Source of the DNA: JAEUMG01 sp046349315
GTDB taxonomy: Bacteria > Pseudomonadota > Alphaproteobacteria > Rhizobiales > Aestuariivirgaceae
NCBI GenBank assembly: GCA_046349315.1
Contig: JAXMCQ010000017.1
Coordinates: 74,638 to 138,637, forward strand
DNA: 64,000 nt
Reading direction: 5' to 3'
Shown here: one piece after another, positions 8,620 to 16,969 of the stretch
How the letters are laid out: each line of letters opens with the position of its first letter
How positions within the stretch are numbered: the first letter of the stretch is position 1
The notes under the pieces: generated by a model
Told to the model about the DNA's origin: nothing
Database searches by the model: none
What the model saw: only the letters and a program-made list of their open reading frames with translations
Made by a program: the position numbers and the translations under genes

Positions 8620-10059
8620 CTACATGTGAATGACACGGCCATAGGCGTCCATCACGCTTTCATGCATCATTTCGCTCAATGTCGGATGCGGGAAAACCGC
8701 GTGGATCAACTCGGCTTCCGTCGTCTCGAGCCCCATGGCGATGACGAAGCCCTGGATCAATTCGGTCACCTCGGCCCCGACCATATGGGCGCCAAGCAAG
8801 CGCCCGGTCTTGGCATCGAAGATTGTCTTGACCAGGCCCTGGTCCTCGCCAAGCGCGATCGCCTTGCCGTTGCCCAGGAAGGGAAACCGGCCAACCCTGA
8901 GTTCGTAACCGGCCGCCTTGGCCTTCGCCTCCGTCAGGCCGACCGATGCAACCTGCGGGTGGCAATAGGTGCAGCCCGGTATCTGCTCCTTGAGCATCGG
9001 ATGCGGGTGGAGCCCCTTTATCGCTTCGACGCAAATGACCCCTTCATGCTCCGCCTTGTGTGCCAGCATGGGTGGCCCTGCGACATCGCCGATCGCCCAG
9101 ATGCCGGGAATATTGGTCTTCCCATAGCCGTCGGCCACGACCGTTCCGCGATCGGTCTTCACACCCAGCGCCTCGAGCCCTAAGCCTTCTATATTACCGA
9201 CGACACCGACAGCCGAGATCACCCGGTCGACCGTCAGCTCGGTCTTGGTGCCGCCTTGCTCGATCGTCGCGGTGACCGAGTCGGCATTCCTCTTAAGGCT
9301 TGCGACCTTGGCGCCGGTCTTGATCTTGATCCCATGCTTTTCGAGCTGCTTCTGCGCGATCTTGGCGATCTCGGCATCTTCGACCGGCAGAATCTGGTCG
9401 ACGATCTCGACCACCGTCACATCGACACCCATGGAATTGTAGAAAGAGGCAAACTCGATACCGATCGCGCCCGAACCGATCACCAGCAGTGACTTTGGCA
9501 TCGCCGGCGGAACCATGGCCTCGAAATAGGTCCAGACCAATTTGCCATCCGGCTCGACCCCTGGCAGCACGCGCGGCCGTGCCCCTGTCGCGATCACAAT
9601 ATTCTTGGCCCTATACGTCCCTTCGCCCAAGGCGCCCTTCGGCACAGGATGCTGTGGCTGCATCGCCGCTTTGGACGACTTCGATACGACCACTTCGCCG
9701 GGCTTTATGATCTTTGCCTCGCCCCATATGACATCGACCTTGTTCTTCTTGAGCAGCATGCCGACGCCGCCGTTAAGCCGGCCCGAAACATTGCGCGAGC
9801 GCTGCACGACGGCTGCGGGATCGAAGCCGATCTTCTCGGCCGAAAGCCCGTAATCCTTAGCATGGCGCATATAGTCGTAGATCTCGGCACTGCGCAGCAA
9901 AGCCTTCGTCGGAATACACCCCCAATTGAGGCAGATGCCGCCCAAATGCTCGCGCTCGACAACCGCCGTCTTGAGGCCCAATTGCGCGGCGCGGATCGCC
10001 GCGACATAGCCGCCGGGGCCTGCCCCGATGATTAGAACGTCATAGGTCTTATCGCTCAT
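8620..10059 (-). CDS. lpdA: Dihydrolipoyl dehydrogenase (E3)
   Basis: The 479-residue flavoprotein starts MSDKTYDVLIIGAGPGGYVAA. It has the redox-active disulfide in GGICLNWGCIPTKALL, the NAD-binding GSGAIGIEFASF, the second FAD motif GIWAIGDV, and the C-terminal catalytic base region HAVFPHPTLSE. E3 reoxidises lipoamide for pyruvate dehydrogenase and related complexes. The ATG at 10059 overlaps the upstream acetyltransferase stop by four bases. A longer open frame to 10317 runs through that acetyltransferase and is not likely to be translated. Confidence 0.95.
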   Translation of the reverse strand: MSDKTYDVLIIGAGPGGYVAAIRAAQLGLKTAVVEREHLGGICLNWGCIPTKALLRSAEIYDYMRHAKDYGLSAEKIGFDPAAVVQRSRNVSGRLNGGVGMLLKKNKVDVIWGEAKIIKPGEVVVSKSSKAAMQPQHPVPKGALGEGTYRAKNIVIATGARPRVLPGVEPDGKLVWTYFEAMVPPAMPKSLLVIGSGAIGIEFASFYNSMGVDVTVVEIVDQILPVEDAEIAKIAQKQLEKHGIKIKTGAKVASLKRNADSVTATIEQGGTKTELTVDRVISAVGVVGNIEGLGLEALGVKTDRGTVVADGYGKTNIPGIWAIGDVAGPPMLAHKAEHEGVICVEAIKGLHPHPMLKEQIPGCTYCHPQVASVGLTEAKAKAAGYELRVGRFPFLGNGKAIALGEDQGLVKTIFDAKTGRLLGAHMVGAEVTELIQGFVIAMGLETTEAELIHAVFPHPTLSEMMHESVMDAYGRVIHM

Positions 10060-10643
10060 CTTGCGACCTCTTTGGTGAGGAGGATCCAATCGCCGTCGTC
10101 GCGCGATCCCGGAAAAGGTATATAGGCGCGACGGCCAAATTCCTGAAACCCGAATGCCCGGTATAGCTGTACTGCACCAATATTCACGCTTTCGGCCAGG
10201 ACGCTCATTTGAGAGGCACCGGCCAGGCGCGCCTGTTGCTCGGCGTCGGCAAGCATGATTGAGCCGACGCCTCTTCTCCTGTGCTCGGCAAACACGGCAA
10301 GCGCCATGAGAAACCACGACCCTTCGACGAGCGCCTCCAGCTCATGCGTTGGCGCGTAGACATCCGGAAGGCTTTCGTCGCTTGAAACGTCGTCGAGGCG
10401 ATAGCCCGTATAGGCACCGGCGACCTCTCCTTCGATCTCGGCAATCGTCCACTTCAGGTAATGCGCGGGCATATCAGTATTGTTTCTTATCCGATCCCGC
10501 CCCTTGGCAAACGCCGATTCTCCGGCTTCGCAGAGCGTTCCCCAATACCAGTTGAGAAGACCCCGCCCTGCCATATCAACCAGGACAGCAAGATCGGCGG
10601 CATCGGATGGACAGCCACGCCGCAAACGTGCCGCCGCCGTCAC
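10056..10643 (-). CDS. GNAT-family N-acetyltransferase
   Basis: A 195-residue protein with the GNAT core: the acetyl-CoA loop AEHRRRGVGSIMLADAEQQA followed by VNIGAVQLYRAFGFQEFGRRAY. The substrate is unknown. It starts with GTG, overlapping the stop of the SGNH gene by four bases (GTGA), and its own stop overlaps the lpdA start by four bases. It is therefore the coupling gene between the SGNH pair and lpdA, although nothing in the sequence ties acetylation to the dehydrogenase complex. Confidence 0.85.
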   Translation of the reverse strand: MTAAARLRRGCPSDAADLAVLVDMAGRGLLNWYWGTLCEAGESAFAKGRDRIRNNTDMPAHYLKWTIAEIEGEVAGAYTGYRLDDVSSDESLPDVYAPTHELEALVEGSWFLMALAVFAEHRRRGVGSIMLADAEQQARLAGASQMSVLAESVNIGAVQLYRAFGFQEFGRRAYIPFPGSRDDGDWILLTKEVAR

Positions 10644-11278
10644 AGCTCTAGGATCTTTCTCACCGGCTCGACCAGCGCCTGACCAATCGCGCGCGTGTTC
10701 GCGGCATCGAGGTGGACACCATCAACGGGATCAGCCTTGGCGACCGTCGCAGCATCAAAGAAGTGGCAGCCGGTGTCGCTCGCCAATTTTGCGTAATGCC
10801 GGGCGAAGTTCTTCGACTCCTCGATCGCATGGCCGAAGGCAAAATCGAATTCCTCATCCGCCGTCTGGCAGAGTTGCGGCGGCGCCATGATCAGGATCTG
10901 CGGCAGCGCGCTTCCAGGCCCATAAGGGAACTGCTTCACGATCTCGACCAATCGCTCCATGCCCCATTTGGCATCGATTGCCCGGCAGCGCCCACCGAAT
11001 TTGAGATCGTTGGAGCCCAGCATGATGATGACGAGGTCGAGTGGCTGATGCGTCGATAGCATGACGGGAAGCGTCCGTGCGCCATTGCGATCTTCCTGCA
11101 CCGCAAAATCATCATAAATCGTCGTGCGCCCGTTGAGCCCTTCTTCGATTGCGCGCACTTTGCCTTCAAGCCCCGCTGCAAGAGCGTTCGGCCAGCGATC
11201 CGCAAAGGCGTGGCGCTTCCATGTGCCGGCCTCGAAGCCCCAAGTCAGCGAGTCGCCATAGCAAAGGATGGATTTCAT
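10640..11278 (-). CDS. SGNH/GDSL hydrolase, arylesterase-like (copy 1)
   Basis: From the ATG at 11278 (GGGAG seven bases upstream) the protein is 212 residues. Block I is CYGDSLTWG with the nucleophilic serine, block III is MLGSNDLKF, and block V is DGVHLDAANTRAIG with the catalytic Asp and His. This is the short SGNH hydrolase type seen in arylesterases and acyltransferases. No signal peptide is visible, so it should be cytoplasmic. A GTG at 11296 overlapping the upstream stop is a possible alternative start. It is clearly paralogous to the next gene upstream, and its substrate is unknown. Confidence 0.86.
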   Translation of the reverse strand: MKSILCYGDSLTWGFEAGTWKRHAFADRWPNALAAGLEGKVRAIEEGLNGRTTIYDDFAVQEDRNGARTLPVMLSTHQPLDLVIIMLGSNDLKFGGRCRAIDAKWGMERLVEIVKQFPYGPGSALPQILIMAPPQLCQTADEEFDFAFGHAIEESKNFARHYAKLASDTGCHFFDAATVAKADPVDGVHLDAANTRAIGQALVEPVRKILEL

Positions 11279-11292
11279 GGTCACGCTCCCAA

Positions 11293-11919
11293 TCACAAAC
11301 CGAGGATGCGACGTACATGTGGCACGAGGCCCTGCCCGATCGCTCGTGTATTCGCGGCGTCGAGATGACAGCCGTCGATCGGGCTCGGCGCACTGACCTT
11401 GGCGGCATCAAAGAAGTGGCACTTCATCTCGCCGGCGATACGTGCATAGAAGCCCACAAGCCGGCGCGATTCCGCGATCGCGTCGGGATAGTAGAGCAGA
11501 TAGTCCGGATTGTCGGTATGCCCGAGATGCGGCGGCGAAACGACAAGTACTTCCGGTGTCGGCATGCCCGATCGATAGCCGAAACGCTGCACGATCTCGA
11601 TCAATCGTGCCATGCCCCACATCGCGTCGAAAGCGCGCCGCGGTCCGATCCATTGCAGGTCGTTCGTACCAAGCAGGATGATCACAAGATCGAGCGGCGA
11701 ATGGCTCGCCAGCAGCATGGGCAGGACTTCCGCACCGTTCCGGCATTCCTCTGACGCCGGATCGTCGTAGACGGTGAAGCGGCCATTGAGCCCTTCCTCG
11801 ATCGCCCGCGCCTGCCCATTGAGTCCGGCCACCAACGCATTAGGCCAGCGATCCTCGAATTCGTGACGCGCGTCAGAACCTGGAATCATTCCCCAGGTGA
11901 GCGAGTCCCCAAAACACAA
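11293..11919 (-). CDS. SGNH/GDSL hydrolase, arylesterase-like (copy 2)
   Basis: Paralogue of the neighbouring gene, with CFGDSLTWG, LLGTNDLQW and DGCHLDAANTRAIG carrying the catalytic Ser, Asp and His. The only canonical start before an in-frame stop is a TTG at 11919. This removes about three residues of the first beta-strand compared with copy 1 (which begins MKSILCYGDS), and no clear ribosome binding site precedes it. It starts 46 bases downstream of the pdhC stop. The catalytic set is complete, so the gene is probably active despite the odd start. Confidence 0.82.
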   Translation of the reverse strand: MCFGDSLTWGMIPGSDARHEFEDRWPNALVAGLNGQARAIEEGLNGRFTVYDDPASEECRNGAEVLPMLLASHSPLDLVIILLGTNDLQWIGPRRAFDAMWGMARLIEIVQRFGYRSGMPTPEVLVVSPPHLGHTDNPDYLLYYPDAIAESRRLVGFYARIAGEMKCHFFDAAKVSAPSPIDGCHLDAANTRAIGQGLVPHVRRILGL

Positions 11920-11965
11920 TATGGTCCGAAGGCGTGCGATGACTGGATTCCCAAGACCCGTCGGA

Positions 11966-13276
11966 CTAGGCCATCATCAAGGCGGGTTCTTCTATGAACG
12001 CCTTGAAGGCTTGCAGCAACTGCGCACCCAAGGCACCATCGACGGCGCGATGATCGCAGGAGAGAGTGCAGGTCATCTGCGTGCGGATCTTGATTTGATC
12101 GCCGATGACGACCGCGCGCTTCTCCCCCGCCCCGACAGCAAGGATCGTCGCATGTGGAGGATTGATCACCGCCGAGAAGCTTTCGATCCCGAACATGCCG
12201 AGATTGGAGACGGCGGTCGTCCCTCCTTGATATTCCTGCGGTGCCAGGCGGCGCTTGCGCGCCCGTGCAGCCAGATCCTTCATTTCGAGGGAAATCTGCG
12301 ACAGCGTTTTGCTTTCAGCTGCCCGGATCACCGGCGTGAATAAACCGCCTTCGACGGCGACGGCAACGCCGACATCGGAATGCTTGTGCTTGAGCATGCC
12401 GCCATCGGTCCAGGTGACATTCGCATCGGGCACGCGTTGCAGGGCGAGTGCGAGCGCTTTGATGACGAAGTCATTGACCGACAGCTTCCACGCCGGTGTC
12501 TTTTCCTTGCCCTGAGGCGCGAAGGAATTGAGCCGCTCGCGGATCGCGAGCAAGTTTTCGAGATCGCAGGAGAGCGACAGATAGAAATGCGGAATTGTCT
12601 GCTTTGCTTGAAGCAAGCGCGACGCAATAATCTTGCGCATGCCGTCATGCGGCACGACTTCATAGCTTCCCACGTCGTACATTTTTGCGATGGCGTCGTC
12701 CGCCATCGGTGCCGCAAGCTGTGGGACTGGCGCACCAGTTGTCGGCTTGGCGGCGGGAGCAACCTGTCCGGGCTTCGCCGTCTCGACATCCTTGAGCACG
12801 ATCCGACCATGCGGGCCTGAGCCAGAAAGCGCCGCAAGGTCGATCCCTTTCTCCTTGGCAATCCGCCGCGCCAGCGGCGAGGCAAAGACCCGGCTGTCGC
12901 CTTTGGGCGCAGGCGATTGCTGCGGCATTGCGATCTGCGCGGTAGCCTTCTCAGGTACCGGCTTCTCTGGTTGTTTCTCAACCTTGGAGGCGGGCGCGGA
13001 TGCAGCTTCCGCCTTTATGTCAGATGCTTTCTCACCTTCGTTCAGCAGCACCGCGATCGGTGTGTTGACCGCGACATCGTCGGTCCCCTCGGCGACGAGA
13101 AGCTTGCCAAGCCTTCCCTCATCGACAGCCTCGACTTCCATCGTTGCCTTGTCGGTTTCGATCTCGGCCAGGATGTCACCCGATTTGACCTGGTCACCTT
13201 CCTTCTTGAGCCATTTGGCAAGCTTGCCCTTTTCCATCGTGGGCGACAGCGCCGGCATCAGAATGTTCGTGGGCAT
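11966..13276 (-). CDS. pdhC: Pyruvate dehydrogenase E2, dihydrolipoamide acetyltransferase
   Basis: A 436-residue E2. One N-terminal lipoyl domain (about 1-80, lipoyl-lysine K43 in EIETDKATMEVEA) is followed by an Ala/Pro/Lys-rich linker. Then comes a peripheral-subunit-binding domain (about 133-170, FASPLARRIAKEKGIDL) and the catalytic acetyltransferase domain ending with the HRAVDGALGA active-site motif. It moves the acetyl group from E1 to coenzyme A. It lies twelve bases after pdhB in the same operon. Confidence 0.96.
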   Translation of the reverse strand: MPTNILMPALSPTMEKGKLAKWLKKEGDQVKSGDILAEIETDKATMEVEAVDEGRLGKLLVAEGTDDVAVNTPIAVLLNEGEKASDIKAEAASAPASKVEKQPEKPVPEKATAQIAMPQQSPAPKGDSRVFASPLARRIAKEKGIDLAALSGSGPHGRIVLKDVETAKPGQVAPAAKPTTGAPVPQLAAPMADDAIAKMYDVGSYEVVPHDGMRKIIASRLLQAKQTIPHFYLSLSCDLENLLAIRERLNSFAPQGKEKTPAWKLSVNDFVIKALALALQRVPDANVTWTDGGMLKHKHSDVGVAVAVEGGLFTPVIRAAESKTLSQISLEMKDLAARARKRRLAPQEYQGGTTAVSNLGMFGIESFSAVINPPHATILAVGAGEKRAVVIGDQIKIRTQMTCTLSCDHRAVDGALGAQLLQAFKAFIEEPALMMA

Positions 13277-13288
13277 GGCGCGTCGCTC

Positions 13289-14659
13289 CTATGTGTAGAG
13301 AACGGCTTTTGCCGCTTCGACGACCTCATCGACATTGGGCAGTGCGAGTTTCTCGAGATTAGCGGCGTAAGGCATCGGCACATCCTTGCCGGCGACCCGC
13401 GCCACCGGCGCGTCGAGATAGTCAAAGGCATAGGTCATGATCTGCGCCGCAATTTCCGATGTCACCGAGAATTGCGGGAAGCCCTCTTCGACCGCTACGC
13501 ATCGATTGGTTTTCTTGACGCTCTCGATCACCGTCGGAAGGTCCATAGGGCGGATCGTTCTCAGATCAATCACCTCGGCCTCAATCCCTTGCTCGGCAAG
13601 CCTGTCGGCAGCCGCCATCGAATAGGTCATGCCGATACCGTAAGATACGATCGTCACATGCTTGCCGGGGCGTGCGATCCGCGCCTTGCCGATCGGCACC
13701 AGCCAGTCGTCCACCTTCGGAACATCGAAACTCCTCCCATAGAGAATCTCGTTTTCGAGAAAGATGACCGGATTGGGATCGCGAATGGCCGATTTGAGCA
13801 GACCCTTCGCATCCGCCGCCGTATAGGGAACGACGACCTTGAGCCCCGGAATCTGGCTGTACCAGGCGGCGTAGTCCTGGCTGTGCTGAGCCGCAACGCG
13901 CGCTGCAGCGCCATTGGGTCCGCGGAATACGATCGCACATCCCATTTGCCCGCCGGCCATGTAGAGCGTCTTCGCTGCCGAATTGACGATCTGGTCCATC
14001 GCCTGCATCGCGAAATTGAAGGTCATGAATTCGACGATGGGGCGCAGTCCAGCGAACGCCGCGCCCACCGCAATGCCTGTGAAGCCATGCTCGGTAATGG
14101 GCGTATCGATGACGCGTCGTTCACCGAATTCATCGAGCATGCCCTGGCTGATCTTGTAGGCACCTTGGTATTGACCGACTTCCTCACCGATCAGGAATAC
14201 CCTTTCGTCGCGCCGCATCTCTTCGCTCATTGCAGAACGCAGCGCTTCACGGACAGTCATCGAGACCATTTCAGTGCCTTCGGGCACCTCCGGATCGGGC
14301 GCGGCAACCGCCGCTGCCGGTGGTGGTGCAGCTGGCGCGACTTTTCGTTCGCTGACCTGCACCTGCTTTTCTGTCTTCGGCTTCTCCGCCTCGGCAGTCT
14401 TGGCAATCGTCGTCTCAGCCGAGGGCTCCCCGATGACGGCGATCGGTGTATTGACCTTCACGCTCTCGGTGCCCTCGGGCACAAGTATCGACGACAATGT
14501 ACCTTCATCGACCGCCTCGACTTCCATCGTTGCCTTGTCGGTCTCGATCTCGGCGATCACGTCGCCCGCCTTGACCTCATCGCCCACCTTCTTGAGCCAC
14601 TTGGCGAGCTTGCCCTCTTCCATCGTCGGCGAGAGAGCGGGCATTAGAATGCTGGGCAT
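13289..14659 (-). CDS. pdhB: Pyruvate dehydrogenase E1 beta with N-terminal lipoyl domain
   Basis: The 456-residue protein is longer than a plain E1 beta (about 325). Residues 1-80 form a lipoyl domain (K42 in ETDKATMEVEA), joined by a Pro/Ala linker to the E1-beta transketolase-like part, which begins near residue 130 (VSMTVREALRSAMSEEM). The extra lipoyl domain is a known trait of alphaproteobacterial pyruvate dehydrogenase. It is very similar to the lipoyl domain of pdhC, so the two could recombine. The gene is separated from pdhA by a small membrane-protein gene. Confidence 0.96.
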   Translation of the reverse strand: MPSILMPALSPTMEEGKLAKWLKKVGDEVKAGDVIAEIETDKATMEVEAVDEGTLSSILVPEGTESVKVNTPIAVIGEPSAETTIAKTAEAEKPKTEKQVQVSERKVAPAAPPPAAAVAAPDPEVPEGTEMVSMTVREALRSAMSEEMRRDERVFLIGEEVGQYQGAYKISQGMLDEFGERRVIDTPITEHGFTGIAVGAAFAGLRPIVEFMTFNFAMQAMDQIVNSAAKTLYMAGGQMGCAIVFRGPNGAAARVAAQHSQDYAAWYSQIPGLKVVVPYTAADAKGLLKSAIRDPNPVIFLENEILYGRSFDVPKVDDWLVPIGKARIARPGKHVTIVSYGIGMTYSMAAADRLAEQGIEAEVIDLRTIRPMDLPTVIESVKKTNRCVAVEEGFPQFSVTSEIAAQIMTYAFDYLDAPVARVAGKDVPMPYAANLEKLALPNVDEVVEAAKAVLYT

Positions 14660-14680
14660 CGATTATGCTCCGTCACGAGA

Positions 14681-14962
14681 TCAATTGAGCCGGTCCGCCG
14701 AAAGCACGATGCTGATCGCCACGCCAGCAATGACGCAGGCGAGGAAGGCGACCATCGCCATGCGATAGCGGGCAAGATGCGGCAGCGCCGCTGGACCGAG
14801 TTGGGTTTTCAAGGTGGAAAATTGCAACCAGCCGAGTCGGAACAGACTTGAGAACTTGTGTCCGGGCGCGGCGAGCTGAACGACTGCTATTGCCGAGACA
14901 ACGGCTGTGATCCAGGCCGCGACCGCGACGAGACCGAAGATGACGAGCACGGCGATGATCAC
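14681..14962 (-). CDS. Uncharacterised small membrane protein between pdhA and pdhB
   Basis: A 93-residue protein starting with GTG, preceded by a purine-rich GGAGAAGGGAAG. Two hydrophobic segments (about 1-30 and 68-88) flank a short polar, basic loop (about 31-65). I do not recognise a family. The gaps to pdhA (21 bases) and pdhB (21 bases) show that it is part of the operon. With both termini hydrophobic it should sit in the inner membrane. A link to membrane placement of the complex would be speculation. Confidence 0.7.
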   Translation of the reverse strand: MIIAVLVIFGLVAVAAWITAVVSAIAVVQLAAPGHKFSSLFRLGWLQFSTLKTQLGPAALPHLARYRMAMVAFLACVIAGVAISIVLSADRLN

Positions 14963-14983
14963 CTTGCACTTCCCTTCTCCGGT

Positions 14984-16018
14984 TCAAGCGGTCACGTAGA
15001 CATCGGTCCACAATTCTGCCGGGTCGGGCTCGGGATCGGACTGCGCGAATTCCGCCGCCTCAAGCACGATCGCCCGGATATCCTGGTCGATTTTCTTGAG
15101 TTCCTCTTCGGTCGAGCCCTCTCCGAGCAGGCGCTTCTTCACCTGCTCGATCGGATCGGCCTCTTCGCGCATCTTCTGCACTTCTTCCTTGGCGCGATAT
15201 TTCGCGGGGTCTGACATCGAGTGCCCGCGATAGCGATAGGTGAGCATTTCGAGGATGTAGGGACCATGGCCGGCGCGGCAATGCGCAACTGCCTGGTCGG
15301 CGGCCGCTTTCACGGCCCGAACATCCATTCCGTCGACCTGCTCGCCGGGAATTCCAAATACCGAGCCGCGATTGTAGAGTTCTTCAGACTTGGCGCTGGC
15401 TCTGCTGATCGCCGTGCCCATCGCATAGCGATTGTTCTCGATCACGAAGATCGCCGGCAGCTTCCAAAGCGAGGCCATGTTGAAGGTCTCGTAGACCTGG
15501 CCCTGATTGGCCGCACCCTCGCCGAAATACGTCACTGAGACATTGTCATTGCCGCGATATTTGTTGGCGAAGGCGAGCCCCGCGCCCAATGGCACCTGTG
15601 CCCCAACGATGCCGTGGCCGCCGAAAAACTGGCGCTCCCGGCTGAACATATGCATCGAGCCACCTTTGCCACGGGAATAGCCGCTCCGCCGCCCGGTCAG
15701 CTCGGCCATCACGCCCTTCGGATCCATGCCGGTCGCCAGCATATGGCCATGGTCGCGATAGGAGGTGATGACCTGGTCGCCCTCCTTCAGGGCCAACTGC
15801 ATGCCGACGACGACCGCCTCTTGCCCGATATAGAGGTGGCAGAAGCCGCCGATGAAGCCCATGCCGTAAAGTTGGCCGGCCTTTTCCTCGAAGCGGCGGA
15901 TCAGCAGCATCGCCTTATAGGCGTCGAGATCCTCATCAGGCGAGAAACTGGATCCTGATTCTGCCTTGCCGCCGGGCTTGGTCGCTTTTTTCGCGATATA
16001 AGCCGACTTTACTGCCAT
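14984..16018 (-). CDS. pdhA: Pyruvate dehydrogenase E1 alpha
   Basis: A 344-residue E1 alpha. It has the thiamine diphosphate motif GAGLAFANKYRGNDNVSVTYFGEGAANQG and the phosphorylation-loop-like segment YRYRGHSMSDPAKYR. The conserved RRFEEKAGQLYGMG lies near residue 40. With PdhB it decarboxylates pyruvate and acetylates the lipoyl group. It is the first gene of the pdh set, and the 88-base gap upstream to ftsB is the likely promoter region. Confidence 0.96.
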   Translation of the reverse strand: MAVKSAYIAKKATKPGGKAESGSSFSPDEDLDAYKAMLLIRRFEEKAGQLYGMGFIGGFCHLYIGQEAVVVGMQLALKEGDQVITSYRDHGHMLATGMDPKGVMAELTGRRSGYSRGKGGSMHMFSRERQFFGGHGIVGAQVPLGAGLAFANKYRGNDNVSVTYFGEGAANQGQVYETFNMASLWKLPAIFVIENNRYAMGTAISRASAKSEELYNRGSVFGIPGEQVDGMDVRAVKAAADQAVAHCRAGHGPYILEMLTYRYRGHSMSDPAKYRAKEEVQKMREEADPIEQVKKRLLGEGSTEEELKKIDQDIRAIVLEAAEFAQSDPEPDPAELWTDVYVTA

Positions 16019-16106
16019 GGCTCTTGCCTCCCCGCCTGACGGGAAAGGAGATTAGCACCGAAAGTGCCCGCCGGCTTGACGATTTTGCGATTAACTGAAT
16101 TTCAGT

Positions 16107-16418
16107 TTACGGCCCCTTCGGGGCATCGCCGGAAAGGATGACTAGGTCTTCCTGGTGGGCAAATTCCAGCGTGGAGCGGGCCAGTTCATCGACCATGTCC
16201 GGGTCAATGGCTTCCGGCCGCATGAGCCCGACGCGCTGGTCTAGCTTTTCGCGCTGCTTGGCAATATCCGCAAGCGCCACTTGGAGTTCGGCTGCCTTGG
16301 CCTTCAGCGCTGCCATGCGGTCAAAGCCGCGCGGACCATAGAAAGCGTGCCAGCCGAAATAGCCCAGAAGAGTCAGGCAGGCGAGCAGCACAACCAAATC
16401 GAATTTGCGCACAATCAA
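16107..16418 (-). CDS. ftsB: FtsB/DivIC-type septum formation initiator
   Basis: The 103-residue protein has a short basic start, one membrane helix (about 8-27, LVVLLACLTLLGYFGWHAFYG), a coiled coil (about 33-65), and a C-terminal segment with MRPEAIDPDMVDELAR, which is typical of alphaproteobacterial FtsB-like proteins located before pdhA. These proteins act in the FtsQLB divisome complex. The start is uncertain: TTG at 16418 or GTG at 16412, two codons apart. Confidence 0.86.
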   Translation of the reverse strand: MIVRKFDLVVLLACLTLLGYFGWHAFYGPRGFDRMAALKAKAAELQVALADIAKQREKLDQRVGLMRPEAIDPDMVDELARSTLEFAHQEDLVILSGDAPKGP

Positions 16419-16531
16419 TTCGCGACCCCACGATTCTCGCTACATTCCTTCCCCAAGCGCGTGAAGATTCCATTAACCTTCGCGGCTTGACCGGGCGGGG
16501 TGCGAACTCTACCTATGCTCAGGAGCGACAA

Positions 16532-16969
16532 ATGTTATCGAGCAGCCGATTCATCGTAGCCATTCACGCGCTTAGCGTCCTCGCACGCTATGCCGGGCGT
16601 GGGCCGGTGTGTTCGAACCAAGTGGCTCAAAGCGTCAACACCAATCCGGTGGTCATCCGTCGCCTGATGTCGGACCTCGAAAAGGCCAATCTCGTGACCT
16701 CGGCCGCTGGCCGCACGGGAGGTTTTTCGCTAGCCCGCGCTGCCGACGGAATCTCGCTCGCCGACATCTATCGCGCTGTCGAGGACGAAACGATCTTCCG
16801 CATGCATAAGACCGATCCGCATTCGGACTGCCCGGTCGGTGCTCAGATTTGCAGGGTGCTGGCTGGCCCACTGCATGCAGCGGAGTCCGCACTCGCCGCA
16901 TCGCTTGCCCGAACGACTTTGAAGGACATCACGGCACGCATTGCCGCGCCTGTTGCTCAGGGCGTGTAG
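16532..16969 (+). CDS. Rrf2-family transcriptional regulator
   Basis: From the ATG at 16532, with AGGAG seven bases before it, the protein has 145 residues. The N-terminal winged helix (MLSSSRFIVAIHALSVLARY, then NTNPVVIRRLMSDLEKANLV and GRTGGFSLAR) is Rrf2-type. It has only two close cysteines (DCPVGAQIC) in the region where iron-sulfur members have three, so it looks more like the cluster-free YwnA branch. It may repress its own promoter. The last 13 bases overlap the next, convergent gene. Confidence 0.88.
   Translation: MLSSSRFIVAIHALSVLARYAGRGPVCSNQVAQSVNTNPVVIRRLMSDLEKANLVTSAAGRTGGFSLARAADGISLADIYRAVEDETIFRMHKTDPHSDCPVGAQICRVLAGPLHAAESALAASLARTTLKDITARIAAPVAQGV

Noticed and set aside
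10060..10317. N-terminal extension of lpdA by 86 codons
   Set aside because: It runs through the acetyltransferase gene and precedes the normal E3 start MSDKTYDVLIIG, which has a 4-base overlap with the upstream stop.
12917..14647. Long plus-strand open frame of 576 codons opposite pdhB and pdhC
   Set aside because: It is antisense to two well-recognised genes, has an arginine- and histidine-rich composition without any motif, and results from codon bias in G+C-rich DNA.
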